Positions 18,262 to 28,041 of a DNA stretch of 58,691 nucleotides are shown in pieces. The translations under genes and the position numbers were made by a program. The notes under the pieces are model-generated. The model had not been told where the DNA came from, did no database searches, and was given only the letters and a program-made list of their open reading frames with translations. Positions within the stretch are counted from its first letter, which is position 1. Every line of letters begins with the position of its first letter. This stretch comes from Rugosibacter sp. (lineage in GTDB: Bacteria > Pseudomonadota > Gammaproteobacteria > Burkholderiales > Rhodocyclaceae), in contig SCUZ01000060.1 of assembly GCA_004322535.1 (NCBI GenBank), forward strand, positions 1 to 58,691. Reading direction: 5' to 3'.

Positions 18262-18588
18262 TCAAACCTGGATATTCATGATGTCGTGATAGGCAGAGAC
18301 CAGTTTGTTACGCACCTGCACCATCTGCTGAAAAGACAAATTGGCTTTTTGCAGATTGATCATCACATCCTGCAAATTGACGTCACTCTGACCGCTGGAA
18401 AAATCCTCAGCCATCTTGTGCGCATCCATTTGGGCGGCGTTCACCTGGTCGATTGTTTTTGACAACACTTGCGCGAAATCCGCGCCCCCTGCCGGGGCGG
18501 CCTGGTTCGCGGATTTACCACCTGCCAGCGCAGTTGCTGCACGCAACTCGGAGAGCATCTGGTCAAGTTGTCGTGTATCGATAGCCAT
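18262..18588 (-). CDS. fliE: Flagellar hook-basal body protein FliE
   Basis: 108 residues. The C-terminal region DVMINLQKANLSFQQMVQVRNKLVSAYHDIMNIQV is the family signature; FliE joins the MS ring to the proximal rod. There are two candidate starts: ATG at 18594 and ATG at 18588. The sequence AAGG ends 8 bp before the second, which favours 18588. A perfect sigma-54 promoter lies about 45 bp upstream, so fliE is transcribed independently although it follows flrC in the same orientation. Confidence 0.95.
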   Translation of the reverse strand: MAIDTRQLDQMLSELRAATALAGGKSANQAAPAGGADFAQVLSKTIDQVNAAQMDAHKMAEDFSSGQSDVNLQDVMINLQKANLSFQQMVQVRNKLVSAYHDIMNIQV

Positions 18589-18636
18589 AAGCATAACCTT
18601 ACCTGAATTCGATCAGCAAAGAAATAGTAAAGGAGA

Positions 18637-18652
18637 AGCAATCACCGTGCCA
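18637..18652 (-). promoter_or_regulatory. Sigma-54 promoter of fliE
   Basis: On the minus strand TGGCACGGTGATTGCT matches the -24/-12 consensus TGGCACGRNNNTTGCW at every position, with exact GG-N10-GC spacing. Transcription should start near 18626, giving a leader of about 35-40 bases before fliE. Confidence 0.9.
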
Positions 18653-18665
18653 TAGTTTTCTGCGA

Positions 18666-20093
18666 TTACTCATGCTCGCGTCCAGTAAAAAAACCTTCGG
18701 TGCGGTACTGGTTCAGTTTGTAACGTAGCGTACGTTCCGATATCCCCAGAATAGCCACCGCTTTCTTGCGTGAGCCATTCACCTGCGTCAAAATTTCCAG
18801 AATGTGCTGTCGTTCAAGCACCTTCATGTTAGCCGGTGAAGCTGGAGCACCGACAGTCGCACTGGCTTCCGAAAAAATCGGCGCTGGTGATGCGGCGGCG
18901 GATAGCAATTCCGCCCCGCCAATCTTGCCTGTTTTGTCTAATGCCGAACTCAAAACCAATGACGCAACCTCTATACGATCCAGCGGCAATTCCTCTGCAT
19001 CTATCAACTCATCTGTCGCCAGAATCAGCGCACGCTGAACCACGCTTTGTAGCTCTCGTACATTCCCAGGCCACGCATAGGCCAGCAAACGGGCTTCCGC
19101 TGCGGCGGTAAATTTTGCCGCTTGGCGTGCCAAAGTTGCCAGCTCAGCCAACAGCTTACGTGCCAGGGGCACGATATCGCCCGGCCGTTCGCGCAACGGC
19201 GGAATCTCCAGGGGAAATACATTCAGACGATAAAACAGATCTTCGCGAAAACGTCCTGCACGCACTGCTTCGGCCATGTCGCGATTTGAGGTGGCCAGAA
19301 CGCGAATATCCAGGGCGACGGGCTTCTTGCCACCCACGCGCTCGACCTCACGCTCTTGCAACACACGCAACAGCTTGGCCTGCAAACCTAAAGGCATTTC
19401 TGAGATTTCATCCAGTAGCAAAGTGCCGCCATTGGCTTGTTCAAATTTTCCCGCCTGCGCGGTTTGCGCTCCGGTAAACGCGCCTCTTTCGTAACCAAAA
19501 AGCGTCGCTTCGAGCAAATTGTCCGGAATCGCCGCGCAATTGATAGCCACAAAAGCACCCGCCGAACGCAGGGACTGATCGTGAATATAGTGCGCAAAGA
19601 CTTCTTTGCCTACACCGGATTCCCCAGTAAGCAACACGGTCGCATCCGCCCGTGCCACACGTGCAGCCAGCAGCAGCGTGGCCCGTGTTTTAGCATCCAC
19701 AGCAACAACACCAGCTGCAGGCGCAGGCGGCGTGGCGTAGCGAGCGATTTGCTCGATCAATGTCTTTGGTTCAAACGGTTTGAGCATGAAGTCGCACGCA
19801 CCGCCACGAATTGCCGCCACAGCCTTGTCAACATCGCCAAAAGCGGTCATCAACAACACAGGCAGTCCAGGATAGCCTGTGCGAATTTCACCCAGCAAGG
19901 CAAGGCCATCCATCGGACTCATGCGCAAATCTGAGACCACCATATTGAAGGTTTTGTCGCGCAACCGCGCTAATGCCGCCGGACCACCGTCGACGCAGAC
20001 AACTTCATGACCGGCCGCCTCGAGCGTAATCTGCAAGGCATCACGCAACGCATCATCGTCCTCGACAACCAAAATGTTTAGTTGTTCGGACAT
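18666..20093 (-). CDS. flrC: Sigma-54-dependent flagellar response regulator, FlrC/FleR type
   Basis: 475 residues in the NtrC plan. The receiver domain has the acidic pair ED(D)D at 11-13 and phosphoacceptor Asp55 (VVSDLRMSPMDG). The AAA+ domain has Walker A GESGVGKE, the sigma-54-contacting GAFTGA loop and FREDLFYRLNVFPLEIPPLRERPGDI. The C-terminal Fis-type helix-turn-helix is KKAVAILGISERTLRYKLNQY. The intact GAFTGA loop predicts activation of sigma-54 promoters such as those found here before fliE, fliK, flgK and flgB. Its gene overlaps flrB by 16 bp. The Ala/Ser/Pro-rich linker between the AAA+ and DNA-binding domains contains a copy of the dispersed 24-bp motif. Confidence 0.94.
   Translation of the reverse strand: MSEQLNILVVEDDDALRDALQITLEAAGHEVVCVDGGPAALARLRDKTFNMVVSDLRMSPMDGLALLGEIRTGYPGLPVLLMTAFGDVDKAVAAIRGGACDFMLKPFEPKTLIEQIARYATPPAPAAGVVAVDAKTRATLLLAARVARADATVLLTGESGVGKEVFAHYIHDQSLRSAGAFVAINCAAIPDNLLEATLFGYERGAFTGAQTAQAGKFEQANGGTLLLDEISEMPLGLQAKLLRVLQEREVERVGGKKPVALDIRVLATSNRDMAEAVRAGRFREDLFYRLNVFPLEIPPLRERPGDIVPLARKLLAELATLARQAAKFTAAAEARLLAYAWPGNVRELQSVVQRALILATDELIDAEELPLDRIEVASLVLSSALDKTGKIGGAELLSAAASPAPIFSEASATVGAPASPANMKVLERQHILEILTQVNGSRKKAVAILGISERTLRYKLNQYRTEGFFTGREHE
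18874..18897 (+). repeat. Copy of dispersed 24-bp motif, inside flrC
   Basis: Read on the plus strand, 20 of 24 bases match AAAGTCGGCGCTGG + CGAGACGGCG. It is antisense to flrC and encodes ASPAPIFS in the linker before the DNA-binding helix-turn-helix, the same peptide pattern produced by the flgJ copy. Confidence 0.65.
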
Positions 20094-21280
20094 GGCAGAC
20101 TCACCGAAAATCTGGCACCGGCATCAAGGCTGGAGACTACATCAATACTCCCCCCATGCGCCCGAACCACGCCGCGCGCAATGGCAAGACCGAGACCCGT
20201 GCCATCGCTGCGGGTGGTATAAAAAGGCTCAAACAATCGAGACACGGTAACCTTGTCCATCCCGCAACCATTGTCTTCTACCATTAGCAGTAAACTGCCC
20301 TCCTCGCGTCGGACAGACAGTCCGATGCACCCATCTTCTCGTCCGGCAACCGCCTGCAGCGCATTTTCCAGCAAGCTGGTCAACGCACTCACCAACGATT
20401 TGCGCTTGCCCATGAGCACAGCGCCCGCGCTCTCGTTGTTGACAACAAACCGTACATGGCTGTTTTGCACCAGCGGCTCAAAGTTTTGCGTCAATTCGGC
20501 CAAAAGATCCGTCACGGCAAAATGTTCGCGCCCTAGCGCCTCACCGCGCGCAAACAACAGCATATCCTGAATGAGCCGCTCGATGTGTTTCAGGCGTGCC
20601 ACAGTTTTTTGTGCGATGGCGGCATGCGCGGCGGGAGACAATGCCGCATTTTCCAGGTTACCCGCATACAGCAGGGCAGCAGCCAGCGGTGTCCGCAGTT
20701 GATGCGCCAGTTGAGCTGCCATTTCACCCATCGCTGCCAGGCGCTGATGGCGCTCTGCCTGGGTTTTCAAATGCTGCGCCTCGGTGATATCGTGCAGTAG
20801 AACAATGCGGCCACCGGCTGAGTCAAGCGGAGTGACGGCAATGGCCAGACACCGCTCGCCACACAAATATTCTCCAGGCGTATCACCGGGCTGCAACGCT
20901 TCCGCCTGGATCGCCGTCCAGCCAGCGCCGACTTTTACTCCACCAAGCAGGCAACTCGCCGCGGGGTTGATCTGTACCGCACAGCCGGAATCATCAAGCA
21001 CCACGACACCCGCAGGCAAAGCATCAAGCAGTAAGCTCAGCCGCTCCGTCAATGCTGCTTTTTCTTGATATTGCTGGCGCAGCGCACCGTTGGCCACGGC
21101 CAACTCTTCAGTGAGCCTGGCGACCTGATTTTGCAAATCGCTGTAGGCGTTGCTTAATTCATCCGATGCCTGGCTAAAAATACGAAAAGCTTCGGCCAGA
21201 CGCAGAGCCTCATCCGGCGCAACCTGAGGTGATTGCGCATGGACTGTCAAAGTTTCGGCCGAAACGGGAGGACGCTGCAT
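20078..21280 (-). CDS. flrB: Flagellar sensor histidine kinase, FlrB/FleS type
   Basis: 400 residues, no membrane span. A coiled coil (about 35-85) precedes a PAS-like domain (about 85-165). The dimerisation box MAAQLAHQLRTPLAAALLYAGNLE has the phosphorylated histidine at about residue 193, and the ATPase domain shows N, G1 and G2 boxes (ENALQA, VEDNGCGM, GTGLGLAIARGVVRAHGG). It is predicted to phosphorylate FlrC in response to flagellar assembly, as in Vibrio and Pseudomonas. It is divergent from fliF across a 162 bp region. Residues 116-123 (KVGAGWTA) are encoded by a copy of the dispersed 24-bp motif. Confidence 0.94.
   Translation of the reverse strand: MQRPPVSAETLTVHAQSPQVAPDEALRLAEAFRIFSQASDELSNAYSDLQNQVARLTEELAVANGALRQQYQEKAALTERLSLLLDALPAGVVVLDDSGCAVQINPAASCLLGGVKVGAGWTAIQAEALQPGDTPGEYLCGERCLAIAVTPLDSAGGRIVLLHDITEAQHLKTQAERHQRLAAMGEMAAQLAHQLRTPLAAALLYAGNLENAALSPAAHAAIAQKTVARLKHIERLIQDMLLFARGEALGREHFAVTDLLAELTQNFEPLVQNSHVRFVVNNESAGAVLMGKRKSLVSALTSLLENALQAVAGREDGCIGLSVRREEGSLLLMVEDNGCGMDKVTVSRLFEPFYTTRSDGTGLGLAIARGVVRAHGGSIDVVSSLDAGARFSVSLPCPNN
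20912..20936 (-). repeat. Copy of dispersed 24-bp motif, inside flrB
   Basis: On the minus strand, AAAGTCGGCGCTGG is perfect and the second half reads CTGGACGGCG (22 of 24 overall). It is in the sense direction of flrB and encodes KVGAGWTA within the PAS-like domain, the same frame as the flhF copy (KVGTGETA). Confidence 0.8.
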
Positions 21281-21338
21281 AGGCTTTGATGATGGCAGAA
21301 TTAAGGATCACAGACAAGAAAATGAGCACCCGATATAC

Positions 21339-21353
21339 CGGCAATAATTGCCG
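21339..21353. promoter_or_regulatory. Inverted repeat CGGCAA-N3-TTGCCG in the flrB/fliF divergent region
   Basis: CGGCAATAATTGCCG has perfect 6-bp arms around TAA. It lies 58 bp before the flrB start and 89 bp before the fliF start. The same inverted repeat occurs at three other flagellar control regions in this window, so it is a candidate operator. I found no convincing sigma-54 promoter for either gene here. Confidence 0.6.
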
Positions 21354-21442
21354 CTTCTTTCAGGAACCAGTCTCACCATGGCAGGGCATACTCAACACGC
21401 GAGCAAATTGACTCGAAAAGCAGGCCCTATCGACCATCCGTA

Positions 21443-23086
21443 ATGGCAGAAACCGCTACCGCCTCTTCGCCGCTTCCATTATCGATGGAAGCGTTCATCC
21501 GCCTGAACAACCAGCAGAAACTTGCGGGCATAGTCGTCATTGCCCTGTTTCTGGCGATCATGATCGGTGGTTTTCTGTGGGCCCGCGAACCAGCTTACGC
21601 TGTGTTATTTTCGATTCAAGATGAAAAAGATGGTGGCCAGATCGTCGCTGCATTGCAGCAACAAAATATCCCTTACCACTTTAGTGAGGGAGGGCATACT
21701 ATTCTTGTGCCACAAAACGTCGTGCACGATACGCGACTTCGGCTTGCTGCCCAAGGGCTGCCCAAGGGCGGACTGGTGGGTTTTGAATTACTTGAAAATC
21801 AGAAAATGGGCATCAGCCAGTTTGCTGAACAAGTCAACTATCAACGCGGACTGGAGGGCGAGCTTGCCCGCTCGATACAATCCCTTGCCGCCGTCAAAGG
21901 TGCCCGTGTGCATCTGGGCATCCCCAAGCAAACAGCTTTCTTGCGCGACGAACAGAAAACATCGGCCTCTGTACTAGTGAGTCTTTACCCGGGACGCACA
22001 CTGGAGTCGGCGCAGGTTGCAGGCATTGTCAATCTGGTAGCCTCCAGCGTGCCACAACTTAACCCTCTTAACGTGACGGTGATCGACCAGGAAGGGCGTT
22101 TGATTTCGCAATCTCAAGACTCTTTGCGCAATGCCGGACTTGACCCTTCACAGCTTAAATATGTGCGCGAAATCGAGGCAAACTATACAAAACGTATTGA
22201 GGATATCCTTTCGCCAGTCGTTGGCGCTAGCAATGTACGGGCGCAGGTTGCCGCCGATGTTGATTTTTCGCAGATCGACCAGGTCGCTGAGACCTATAAA
22301 CCCAATCCGTCGCCCGAAACCGCCATCCGCAGCCAACAAACGATCGAAAACAGTAGTGGCGCCCTCGCTGCTGCCGGCATACCGGGTGCTCTAAGCAACC
22401 AGCCACCGGTATCTGCCACAGCACCACTTAGTCAGCCACCAGTTGCCGGCTCCGCCAGCGGTACGAACAATGGCAATGGCAGTGCCCAAAATTACAGCAA
22501 GAATACCTCGACGAATTATGAAGTCGACAAAACCATTCGCCATACCAAGAGTGTGCCTGGCACGGTGCGTCGTTTATCAGTCGCCATCGTGGTTAATCAC
22601 AAAAAAGAACTTGCAAAAGATCCGGCAAAATCCAAATCATTGCCACTGACTGAAGCGGAAATGAAACAACTCACCGAACTGGCTCGTGAAGCGGTGGGGT
22701 TCAACAAGGAGCGCGGCGACACGCTGAATGTCGCCAACGCGCCATTCACGCCCATCGAAAAAGACATCGTACCGGATGCCCCTTTCTGGGCTGATGCCGA
22801 ACTCATTGCCACCCTAAAAGAAGCGGCAAAATATCTGCTGTTCGCTGGCCTTATGTTCTGGTTGTGGACTCGCCTGTTGAAACCCATGCTGGGTAAACTG
22901 ATGGAAACGACACGCTCGCCCAGATCAAACCCTGCTTCCTCAACAGAAGCAGGCGACCCATCGCACATGCCCCAGGTGATGTATGAAAACAAGCTTGCCG
23001 CAGCACGTGATCTAGCGAAAAAAGATCCCAAGGTAGTTGCCAGCATAGTGAAAGGGTGGGTGGATGGCGGCGAGCGCGCTAAGTGA
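21443..23086 (+). CDS. fliF: Flagellar MS-ring protein FliF
   Basis: 547 residues with membrane spans near residues 29-48 and 453-473 flanking a large periplasmic part. PAYAVLFSIQDEKDGGQIVAALQQQNIPYHF and the ring-building motifs (GLPKGGLVGFELLENQKMGISQFAEQVNYQRGLEGELARSI, VKGARVHLGIP) are typical. The cytosolic tail ends AARDLAKKDPKVVASIVKGWV, which binds FliG. FliF multimerises first and nucleates the basal body. Its 3' end overlaps fliG by 23 bp, consistent with translational coupling. Confidence 0.97.
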   Translation: MAETATASSPLPLSMEAFIRLNNQQKLAGIVVIALFLAIMIGGFLWAREPAYAVLFSIQDEKDGGQIVAALQQQNIPYHFSEGGHTILVPQNVVHDTRLRLAAQGLPKGGLVGFELLENQKMGISQFAEQVNYQRGLEGELARSIQSLAAVKGARVHLGIPKQTAFLRDEQKTSASVLVSLYPGRTLESAQVAGIVNLVASSVPQLNPLNVTVIDQEGRLISQSQDSLRNAGLDPSQLKYVREIEANYTKRIEDILSPVVGASNVRAQVAADVDFSQIDQVAETYKPNPSPETAIRSQQTIENSSGALAAAGIPGALSNQPPVSATAPLSQPPVAGSASGTNNGNGSAQNYSKNTSTNYEVDKTIRHTKSVPGTVRRLSVAIVVNHKKELAKDPAKSKSLPLTEAEMKQLTELAREAVGFNKERGDTLNVANAPFTPIEKDIVPDAPFWADAELIATLKEAAKYLLFAGLMFWLWTRLLKPMLGKLMETTRSPRSNPASSTEAGDPSHMPQVMYENKLAAARDLAKKDPKVVASIVKGWVDGGERAK

Positions 23087-24071
23087 CGGCGTCGAGAAGA
23101 GCGCCATTCTTCTCCTCTCTCTCGGCCAAGATGATGCCGCCGAGGTACTGAAAAATCTCGGCCCTAAAGAGGTACAAAAACTCGGTCAGGCCATGGCCGC
23201 ATTAAAGCAGGTATCGCGGGCACGCATCGAAGCCGTGCTTGATGAGTTCACCGAACAGACCACCCAGGGTACGCCCGTTGTCATTGACAACGATACCATC
23301 AAGGCAATGCTCAACAAGGCACTGGGCGATGACCGAGCTGCCGGGATCATCAGCCGCATCATGTCGGGCAACGACATGGCCGGTATTGAAGGCCTGAAAT
23401 GGATGGATGCGATCAGCGTTGCTGATCTGATTCGCAACGAACACCCACAGATCATCGCGACTATTCTGGTACATCTGGAGTACGACCATGCCGGCGAAAT
23501 TCTCAAACAATTCACCGACCGCCTGCGCAATGATGTCCTGGTCCGCATTGCCACACTGGATGGCGTGCAACCCACGGCCCTGAGAGAATTAAACGATGCC
23601 ATGACTCGCATTCTCGCAGGTGCTGCGGCTAATACCAAAAAAGCAGCCATGGGAGGCATTCGTCACGCCGCCGAAATTCTCAACTTTGTTGGCCAGGCGG
23701 CAGAGACCACGATTGTCGATAGTGTACGTGAGTACGATCCGGAACTAGCGCAAAAAATTCTCGATGAAATGTTTGTCTTTGAAAACATGCTCGATATTGA
23801 TGATCGTGGCATTCAGTTGCTTTTGCGCGAAGTGCAGTCGGATGCATTGATCATTGCCCTGAAAGGCGCATCTCCCGGGTTACGGGACAAAATTTTCAAG
23901 AATATGTCGCAACGGGCTGCCGAAATGCTCAAGGAAGATCTCGAATCAAAAGGTCCGGTACGACTTTCCGAAGTTGAAGGTCAACAAAAAGAAATTCTCA
24001 AGATCGCACGTCGTCTCGCTGAAGAGGGTCAGATTCAGCTTGGTGGAGCCGGTGGCGATGACTTCGTCTAA
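23064..24071 (+). CDS. fliG: Flagellar motor switch protein FliG
   Basis: 335 residues with the three FliG domains: an N-terminal FliF-binding domain (SALSDGVEKSAILLLSLG), a middle domain with the EHPQ motif (RNEHPQIIATILVHLE) and the C-terminal torque domain with a charged helix (DDRGIQLLLREVQSDALIIALKGASPGLRDKIFKNMS). It transmits stator force to the rotor and switches direction with FliM and FliN. No stator-interface residue appears lost. It is second in the fliFGHIJ run. Confidence 0.97.
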   Translation: MAASALSDGVEKSAILLLSLGQDDAAEVLKNLGPKEVQKLGQAMAALKQVSRARIEAVLDEFTEQTTQGTPVVIDNDTIKAMLNKALGDDRAAGIISRIMSGNDMAGIEGLKWMDAISVADLIRNEHPQIIATILVHLEYDHAGEILKQFTDRLRNDVLVRIATLDGVQPTALRELNDAMTRILAGAAANTKKAAMGGIRHAAEILNFVGQAAETTIVDSVREYDPELAQKILDEMFVFENMLDIDDRGIQLLLREVQSDALIIALKGASPGLRDKIFKNMSQRAAEMLKEDLESKGPVRLSEVEGQQKEILKIARRLAEEGQIQLGGAGGDDFV

Positions 24072-24091
24072 TCTTGCTTGAGCCCTTTCCA

Positions 24092-24778
24092 ATGACTACC
24101 GATACACGCCCCGTCGCCTCACTAACCGCCTGGGAGCGCTGGGAGCTCGCCAGCTTCGACGACACCGAGGCAAAATCCGGCTCAACAGAAAACGAAACAA
24201 CGTTGCAGCCGCCACCATTGCACACAGATGAAATTAACCGTCTGCATGAAATGGCTCGGCAGGAAGGCTATCAAAAGGGATTCGATGCCGGATACAAAGA
24301 AGGGTCGGAGACTGGCCACGAAGCGGCCCTTGCAGAAGGACGCCAACTATCCACGCAAATCACGCAAATCATATCGCGACTTGAAACAGGCATTAGCGAA
24401 CTCGAGCAGGCCGTTGCAGATGACCTGCTCGCCCTGGCACTTGAGATTTCCCGCAAGGTCACCCACCAAACGATTGCCATCCAGCCACAGGTTATTCTCG
24501 GGGTAATTCGTGACGCCTTGGCGCAACTCCCATTGCAACACGCGACCATTCACCTTCACCCGGCAGACATCACACTGATTGACTCATTCAACGAAAAGCA
24601 GTTAATGCAGGCGGGGCACCGAATTCAGGAAGATAGCCAGCTTGCGCGTGGTGATGTCGTCATCGAGGCTGGCAATACGCATCTGGATGCACGGCTTGCC
24701 ACACGCTGGCAGCACGCCATTGCGGCGCTTGACCAGGATATTCCTTGGTTGGCAACTGATCGCCCGGAGCATGCATGA
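24092..24778 (+). CDS. fliH: Flagellar export ATPase regulator FliH
   Basis: 228 residues from ATG 24092. A TTG six codons upstream (24074) is possible but less likely. The protein has the GxxxG-type helix [27 protein letters not shown] (about residues 60-86) that holds the FliH dimer together, then a C-terminal domain ([33 protein letters not shown]) that caps FliI. FliH brings the ATPase to the export gate through FlhA and FliN. It overlaps fliI by 4 bp (ATGA). Confidence 0.93.
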   Translation: MTTDTRPVASLTAWERWELASFDDTEAKSGSTENETTLQPPPLHTDEINRLHEMARQEGYQKGFDAGYKEGSETGHEAALAEGRQLSTQITQIISRLETGISELEQAVADDLLALALEISRKVTHQTIAIQPQVILGVIRDALAQLPLQHATIHLHPADITLIDSFNEKQLMQAGHRIQEDSQLARGDVVIEAGNTHLDARLATRWQHAIAALDQDIPWLATDRPEHA

Positions 24779-26166
24779 ATCCGCAACGCCTGGCGCAATA
24801 TCTCGACCAGTGTCGGACGCAGGTTGTTGCAACCCATCCCTGGCAACTCGCCGGTCGACTGACCCGTATCAACGGGCTGGTGATGGAAGCATCCGGCCTG
24901 AAGTTACCGCTGGGAGCCGGTGCACGTATCCAGGTTCGCGGCACCACCATGGTCGAAGCAGAAGTCGTCGGTTTTGCGGGCGATCGTCTGTTCATGATGC
25001 CGACCGAAGATGTTTATGGCTTATCCCCCGGAGCATTGGTGTTACCACTCGCCCCCATCTCTGCACCCCCCATCCTCGGAGAGATTCCACTCCCCCAACG
25101 GCGCATGCCGGACCGCGCAAAACACCTGCCCGTAGGCGACGAATTGCTTGGCCGGGTGGTTGATGGCAATGGCCGGCCGCTGGATAACCTAGGCCCAATT
25201 AGCGCACAAAACTCGCATTCTCTGGCGAGCCGCCCCCTCAACCCCTTGCAGCGCGAACCCATTCGTCACATCATGGACGTTGGCATACGCGCTATCAATG
25301 CCTTGCTGACGGTAGGTCGCGGCCAGCGGTTGGGATTGTTTGCCGGCTCAGGCGTGGGAAAAAGTGTACTCTTGGGCATGATGGCGCGCTATACCGAAGC
25401 GGATCGCATCGTGGTTGGACTGATCGGCGAGCGCGGCCGCGAAGTCCAGGAGTTCATCACCCAGAATCTTGGCGACGAGGGCCTTGCTCGCGCAGTCGTC
25501 GTCGCCGCGCCGGCAGATGTCAGCCCGCTGATGCGTCTGCAGGGCGCCGCTTATGCCACTGCCATTGCCGAACACTTTCGCGATGAAGGCCGGCATGTCC
25601 TCTTGATCATGGATTCACTCACCCGCTACGCCATGGCGCAGCGGGAAATCGCGCTGGCGATTGGCGAGCCGCCCGTCACTCGCGGGTATCCCCCTTCAGT
25701 TTTTGCTCGCCTGCCGCAATTGGTCGAACGTGCAGGCAATGGCCCGGCAGGGGGTGGCTCAATCACGGCTTTTTACACCGTACTCACCGAGGGCGACGAC
25801 CCACAGGATCCCATCGCTGACTCCGCTCGTGCGATTCTCGACGGTCATATCGTCCTTAGTCGCCAGCTTGCCGATGCCGGCCACTACCCAGCCATCGATA
25901 TTGAACAATCCATCTCGCGGGTAATGAATAATCTTGTTCCGCCTGAGCATCTTGAACTTGCGCGCCAGTTCAAGCAACTCTATACGCGCTACCAGCGCGC
26001 CCGCGACCTGCTGTCCGTCGGTGCCTATGCCGCAGGTACCGATCCGCTACTGGATCGCGCCATTGCGATTTACCCCAGACTTGAAGCCTTTCTTCAGCAG
26101 TCGATTGACGAACTAGCAGATAGTCATAACTCACGGCAACGGCTTATCGAATTGCTCACGCAGTAA
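24775..26166 (+). CDS. fliI: Flagellum-specific export ATPase FliI
   Basis: 463 residues, F1-beta-like. Walker A GSGVGKS lies at about 191-197, the catalytic-loop region [13 protein letters not shown] follows, then Walker B ([47 protein letters not shown]). FliI hexamers energise and unload substrates of the flagellar type III export apparatus. All nucleotide-binding residues look intact. It overlaps fliH and is followed 58 bp later by fliJ. Confidence 0.97.
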   Translation: MNPQRLAQYLDQCRTQVVATHPWQLAGRLTRINGLVMEASGLKLPLGAGARIQVRGTTMVEAEVVGFAGDRLFMMPTEDVYGLSPGALVLPLAPISAPPILGEIPLPQRRMPDRAKHLPVGDELLGRVVDGNGRPLDNLGPISAQNSHSLASRPLNPLQREPIRHIMDVGIRAINALLTVGRGQRLGLFAGSGVGKSVLLGMMARYTEADRIVVGLIGERGREVQEFITQNLGDEGLARAVVVAAPADVSPLMRLQGAAYATAIAEHFRDEGRHVLLIMDSLTRYAMAQREIALAIGEPPVTRGYPPSVFARLPQLVERAGNGPAGGGSITAFYTVLTEGDDPQDPIADSARAILDGHIVLSRQLADAGHYPAIDIEQSISRVMNNLVPPEHLELARQFKQLYTRYQRARDLLSVGAYAAGTDPLLDRAIAIYPRLEAFLQQSIDELADSHNSRQRLIELLTQ

Positions 26167-26224
26167 TACAACCCATTGGCCCACTTAACTTTGCGTCCTC
26201 CCTTTCTTCTAAGTCACTTTTATC

Positions 26225-26680
26225 ATGGCACCCTCTTTTTCCCTCCAGCCTTTACTTGATCTCTCCCGCTTTCAACTTGACGAAGCTGCCCGCAAGCTGG
26301 GGGAATTGATTGCGGGTGAACAAGAAGCTTCCCAGCGCCACAGCTTGCTGGTTACTTATCTTGAGGAATACCAGACCCGCTTTCTGGAAGCTGCAAAAAA
26401 TGGCCTTGGACGAAGCGAATGGAGCAATTACAGTAGCTTTCTCGCCCGTATTGACGATGCCATCATCCAGGCGGCCCTCTCCGTCACGCTCACACAACAA
26501 CGCACCCTGGCCGGACAACAAAACTGGGTAGGCAGGCAAGGCCGCGTCAAGGCATTCGATACCTTATCGGAGCGCCATCGCGCACAAGTCACTGCACAAG
26601 AACAGCGGGCAAATCAAAAAAGCAGCGACGAACATACTGCACGGCGGCACAGCGAAAGAATTAGCGATGAAAATACATAA
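26225..26680 (+). CDS. fliJ: Flagellar export chaperone FliJ
   Basis: 151 residues, almost entirely helical and charged, starting FSLQPLLDLSRFQLDEAARKLGELIAGEQE, the N-terminal coiled-coil pattern of FliJ. The C-terminal FDTLSERHRAQVTAQEQRANQKSSDEHTARR is also typical. FliJ sits as a stalk in the FliI hexamer, escorts chaperones and couples the proton-driven gate. It is the last gene of the fliF run; fliK downstream has its own promoter. Confidence 0.92.
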   Translation: MAPSFSLQPLLDLSRFQLDEAARKLGELIAGEQEASQRHSLLVTYLEEYQTRFLEAAKNGLGRSEWSNYSSFLARIDDAIIQAALSVTLTQQRTLAGQQNWVGRQGRVKAFDTLSERHRAQVTAQEQRANQKSSDEHTARRHSERISDENT

Positions 26681-26737
26681 ACCAAACTGATGTGCGCCCA
26701 ATAATCTGCGCAGATAAACCTTGTTCATTCAAAAAAA

Positions 26738-26753
26738 TGGCACAAATTTTGCT
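26738..26753 (+). promoter_or_regulatory. Sigma-54 promoter of fliK
   Basis: TGGCACAAATTTTGCT has the exact GG-N10-GC spacing and matches the -24 (TGGCAC) and -12 (TTGCW) elements fully. Transcription should start near 26764, about 31 bases before the fliK ATG. It may also serve fliLMNOPQR. Confidence 0.88.
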
Positions 26754-26794
26754 TATTTTCTCTTCGACACGAACCCCAGGGTCTCAAAGAGAAT

Positions 26795-27958
26795 ATGCCT
26801 GAGCTGCCGATTACCCCGCCTGTTGTTACGCCTTCAATGCAAACTCCGAGTCGTGCCAATACGTCATGTCTCAATTCTGATTCGGCGACTGAAACTGGCA
26901 TCACCGCAGGGATGCCTCTATCTTTTGCTGCAACACTGACATCTCTGACCGAAAAAAAATCCACCAGCTTCGCAAAAGATGAACAATTTGTAGACAGCGC
27001 TGTACCGCTGGCAGAGCCTGCCACGATACCTCTTATAACGCTAGAAACACCTGAATTATCAGATAGCGGCGAGGTACCAGCGACACCCGTCGATTCATCT
27101 GCACTGCTCTCGCTGCTGCAAGCGGACGTCTCTTTTGCTCAAGCATCAGCAGTCCCCGCCATAACACCTGCATCAACAGTGGTCAGCATGCCTAAACCCA
27201 CGATTAGTGCAGCCAGCGCCGTCCCGCCAGCGCCGACTTTTCCCATCAATCAAGGATCAATGCCAAAAAATACTCTCGCCGCACTACCGTCCGTTCTGGC
27301 TACCGATCCTGCCGGAGAAAATCACTCCCCTATCTCAAAACTTGCCGTCCAAGCGGCAACTTCTGCCGAATCAATCCAGGAAGTCCCTGTAAATTCGGCT
27401 TCGAGTCAGGCTCAGGAAACTTTCAGTACGGTAATGGAGCGCATCACGAATCATTCCGCTGCTGGTTTCGCGCATTCACAGGCAGCTGGAACGTCCGCTT
27501 TGTCACCAGCGCTTGAGCTGCCTGTAGAAATCCGGCTGGGTAAAACAGGCTGGCGCGACGAGGTTGGCCAAAAACTAACCTGGATGATCAGCAACAATCG
27601 GCAACAAGCCGACCTCATACTGACCCCGCCACAGCTGGGTCGCATCGAAGTAACTCTGTCGCTTGACGGCAATCAAGCCAGTGCAAGCTTTGCGTCACCT
27701 CATGCCGCCGTGCGTGAAGCCCTTGAAAATTCCATGACGCGGCTTCGCGAAGTACTGGCCGACGCCGGCGTTACTCTTGGACAAACTCACGTCGGCTCCG
27801 AATCGCGTCGTGATTCAAACCCTATGAATCCGAAAAATGAGGGTCTTGCGGTTATGCGTCAAGACAATGGGCGCTATGTTGCCGCACTCGACCCACCTGG
27901 AAGCGGGTTCGCTTCACGCGGCATCAGGGCTCATGGCATGGTGGACGTTTTTGTCTAG
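26795..27958 (+). CDS. fliK: Hook-length control protein FliK
   Basis: 387 residues. The N-terminal two thirds are Pro/Thr/Ala/Ser-rich and poorly ordered (the ruler part). The C-terminal hook-length domain (about 250-360) contains GWRDEVGQKLTWMISNNRQQADLILTPPQLGRIEVTLSLDGNQASASFASPHAAVREALENSMTRLREVLADAG, the part that triggers the FlhB specificity switch. The disordered region includes PPAPTFP, encoded antisense by a copy of the dispersed 24-bp motif. A second FliK-type protein is encoded at 54856-56046. Confidence 0.94.
   Translation: MPELPITPPVVTPSMQTPSRANTSCLNSDSATETGITAGMPLSFAATLTSLTEKKSTSFAKDEQFVDSAVPLAEPATIPLITLETPELSDSGEVPATPVDSSALLSLLQADVSFAQASAVPAITPASTVVSMPKPTISAASAVPPAPTFPINQGSMPKNTLAALPSVLATDPAGENHSPISKLAVQAATSAESIQEVPVNSASSQAQETFSTVMERITNHSAAGFAHSQAAGTSALSPALELPVEIRLGKTGWRDEVGQKLTWMISNNRQQADLILTPPQLGRIEVTLSLDGNQASASFASPHAAVREALENSMTRLREVLADAGVTLGQTHVGSESRRDSNPMNPKNEGLAVMRQDNGRYVAALDPPGSGFASRGIRAHGMVDVFV
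27217..27241 (-). repeat. Copy of dispersed 24-bp motif, inside fliK
   Basis: On the minus strand 23 of 24 bases match: AAAGTCGGCGCTGG is perfect, then CGGGACGGCG. It is antisense to fliK, encoding PPAPTFP in the disordered ruler region. A partial second CCAGCGCCG lies immediately upstream. Confidence 0.8.
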
Positions 27959-28041
27959 CGATCCTGGAGTTACCGGTAAATAACCATTACGCCATCGTAA
28001 AATCCACGCTTATTTCAATCACTAAATTCTGGAGAAAATAA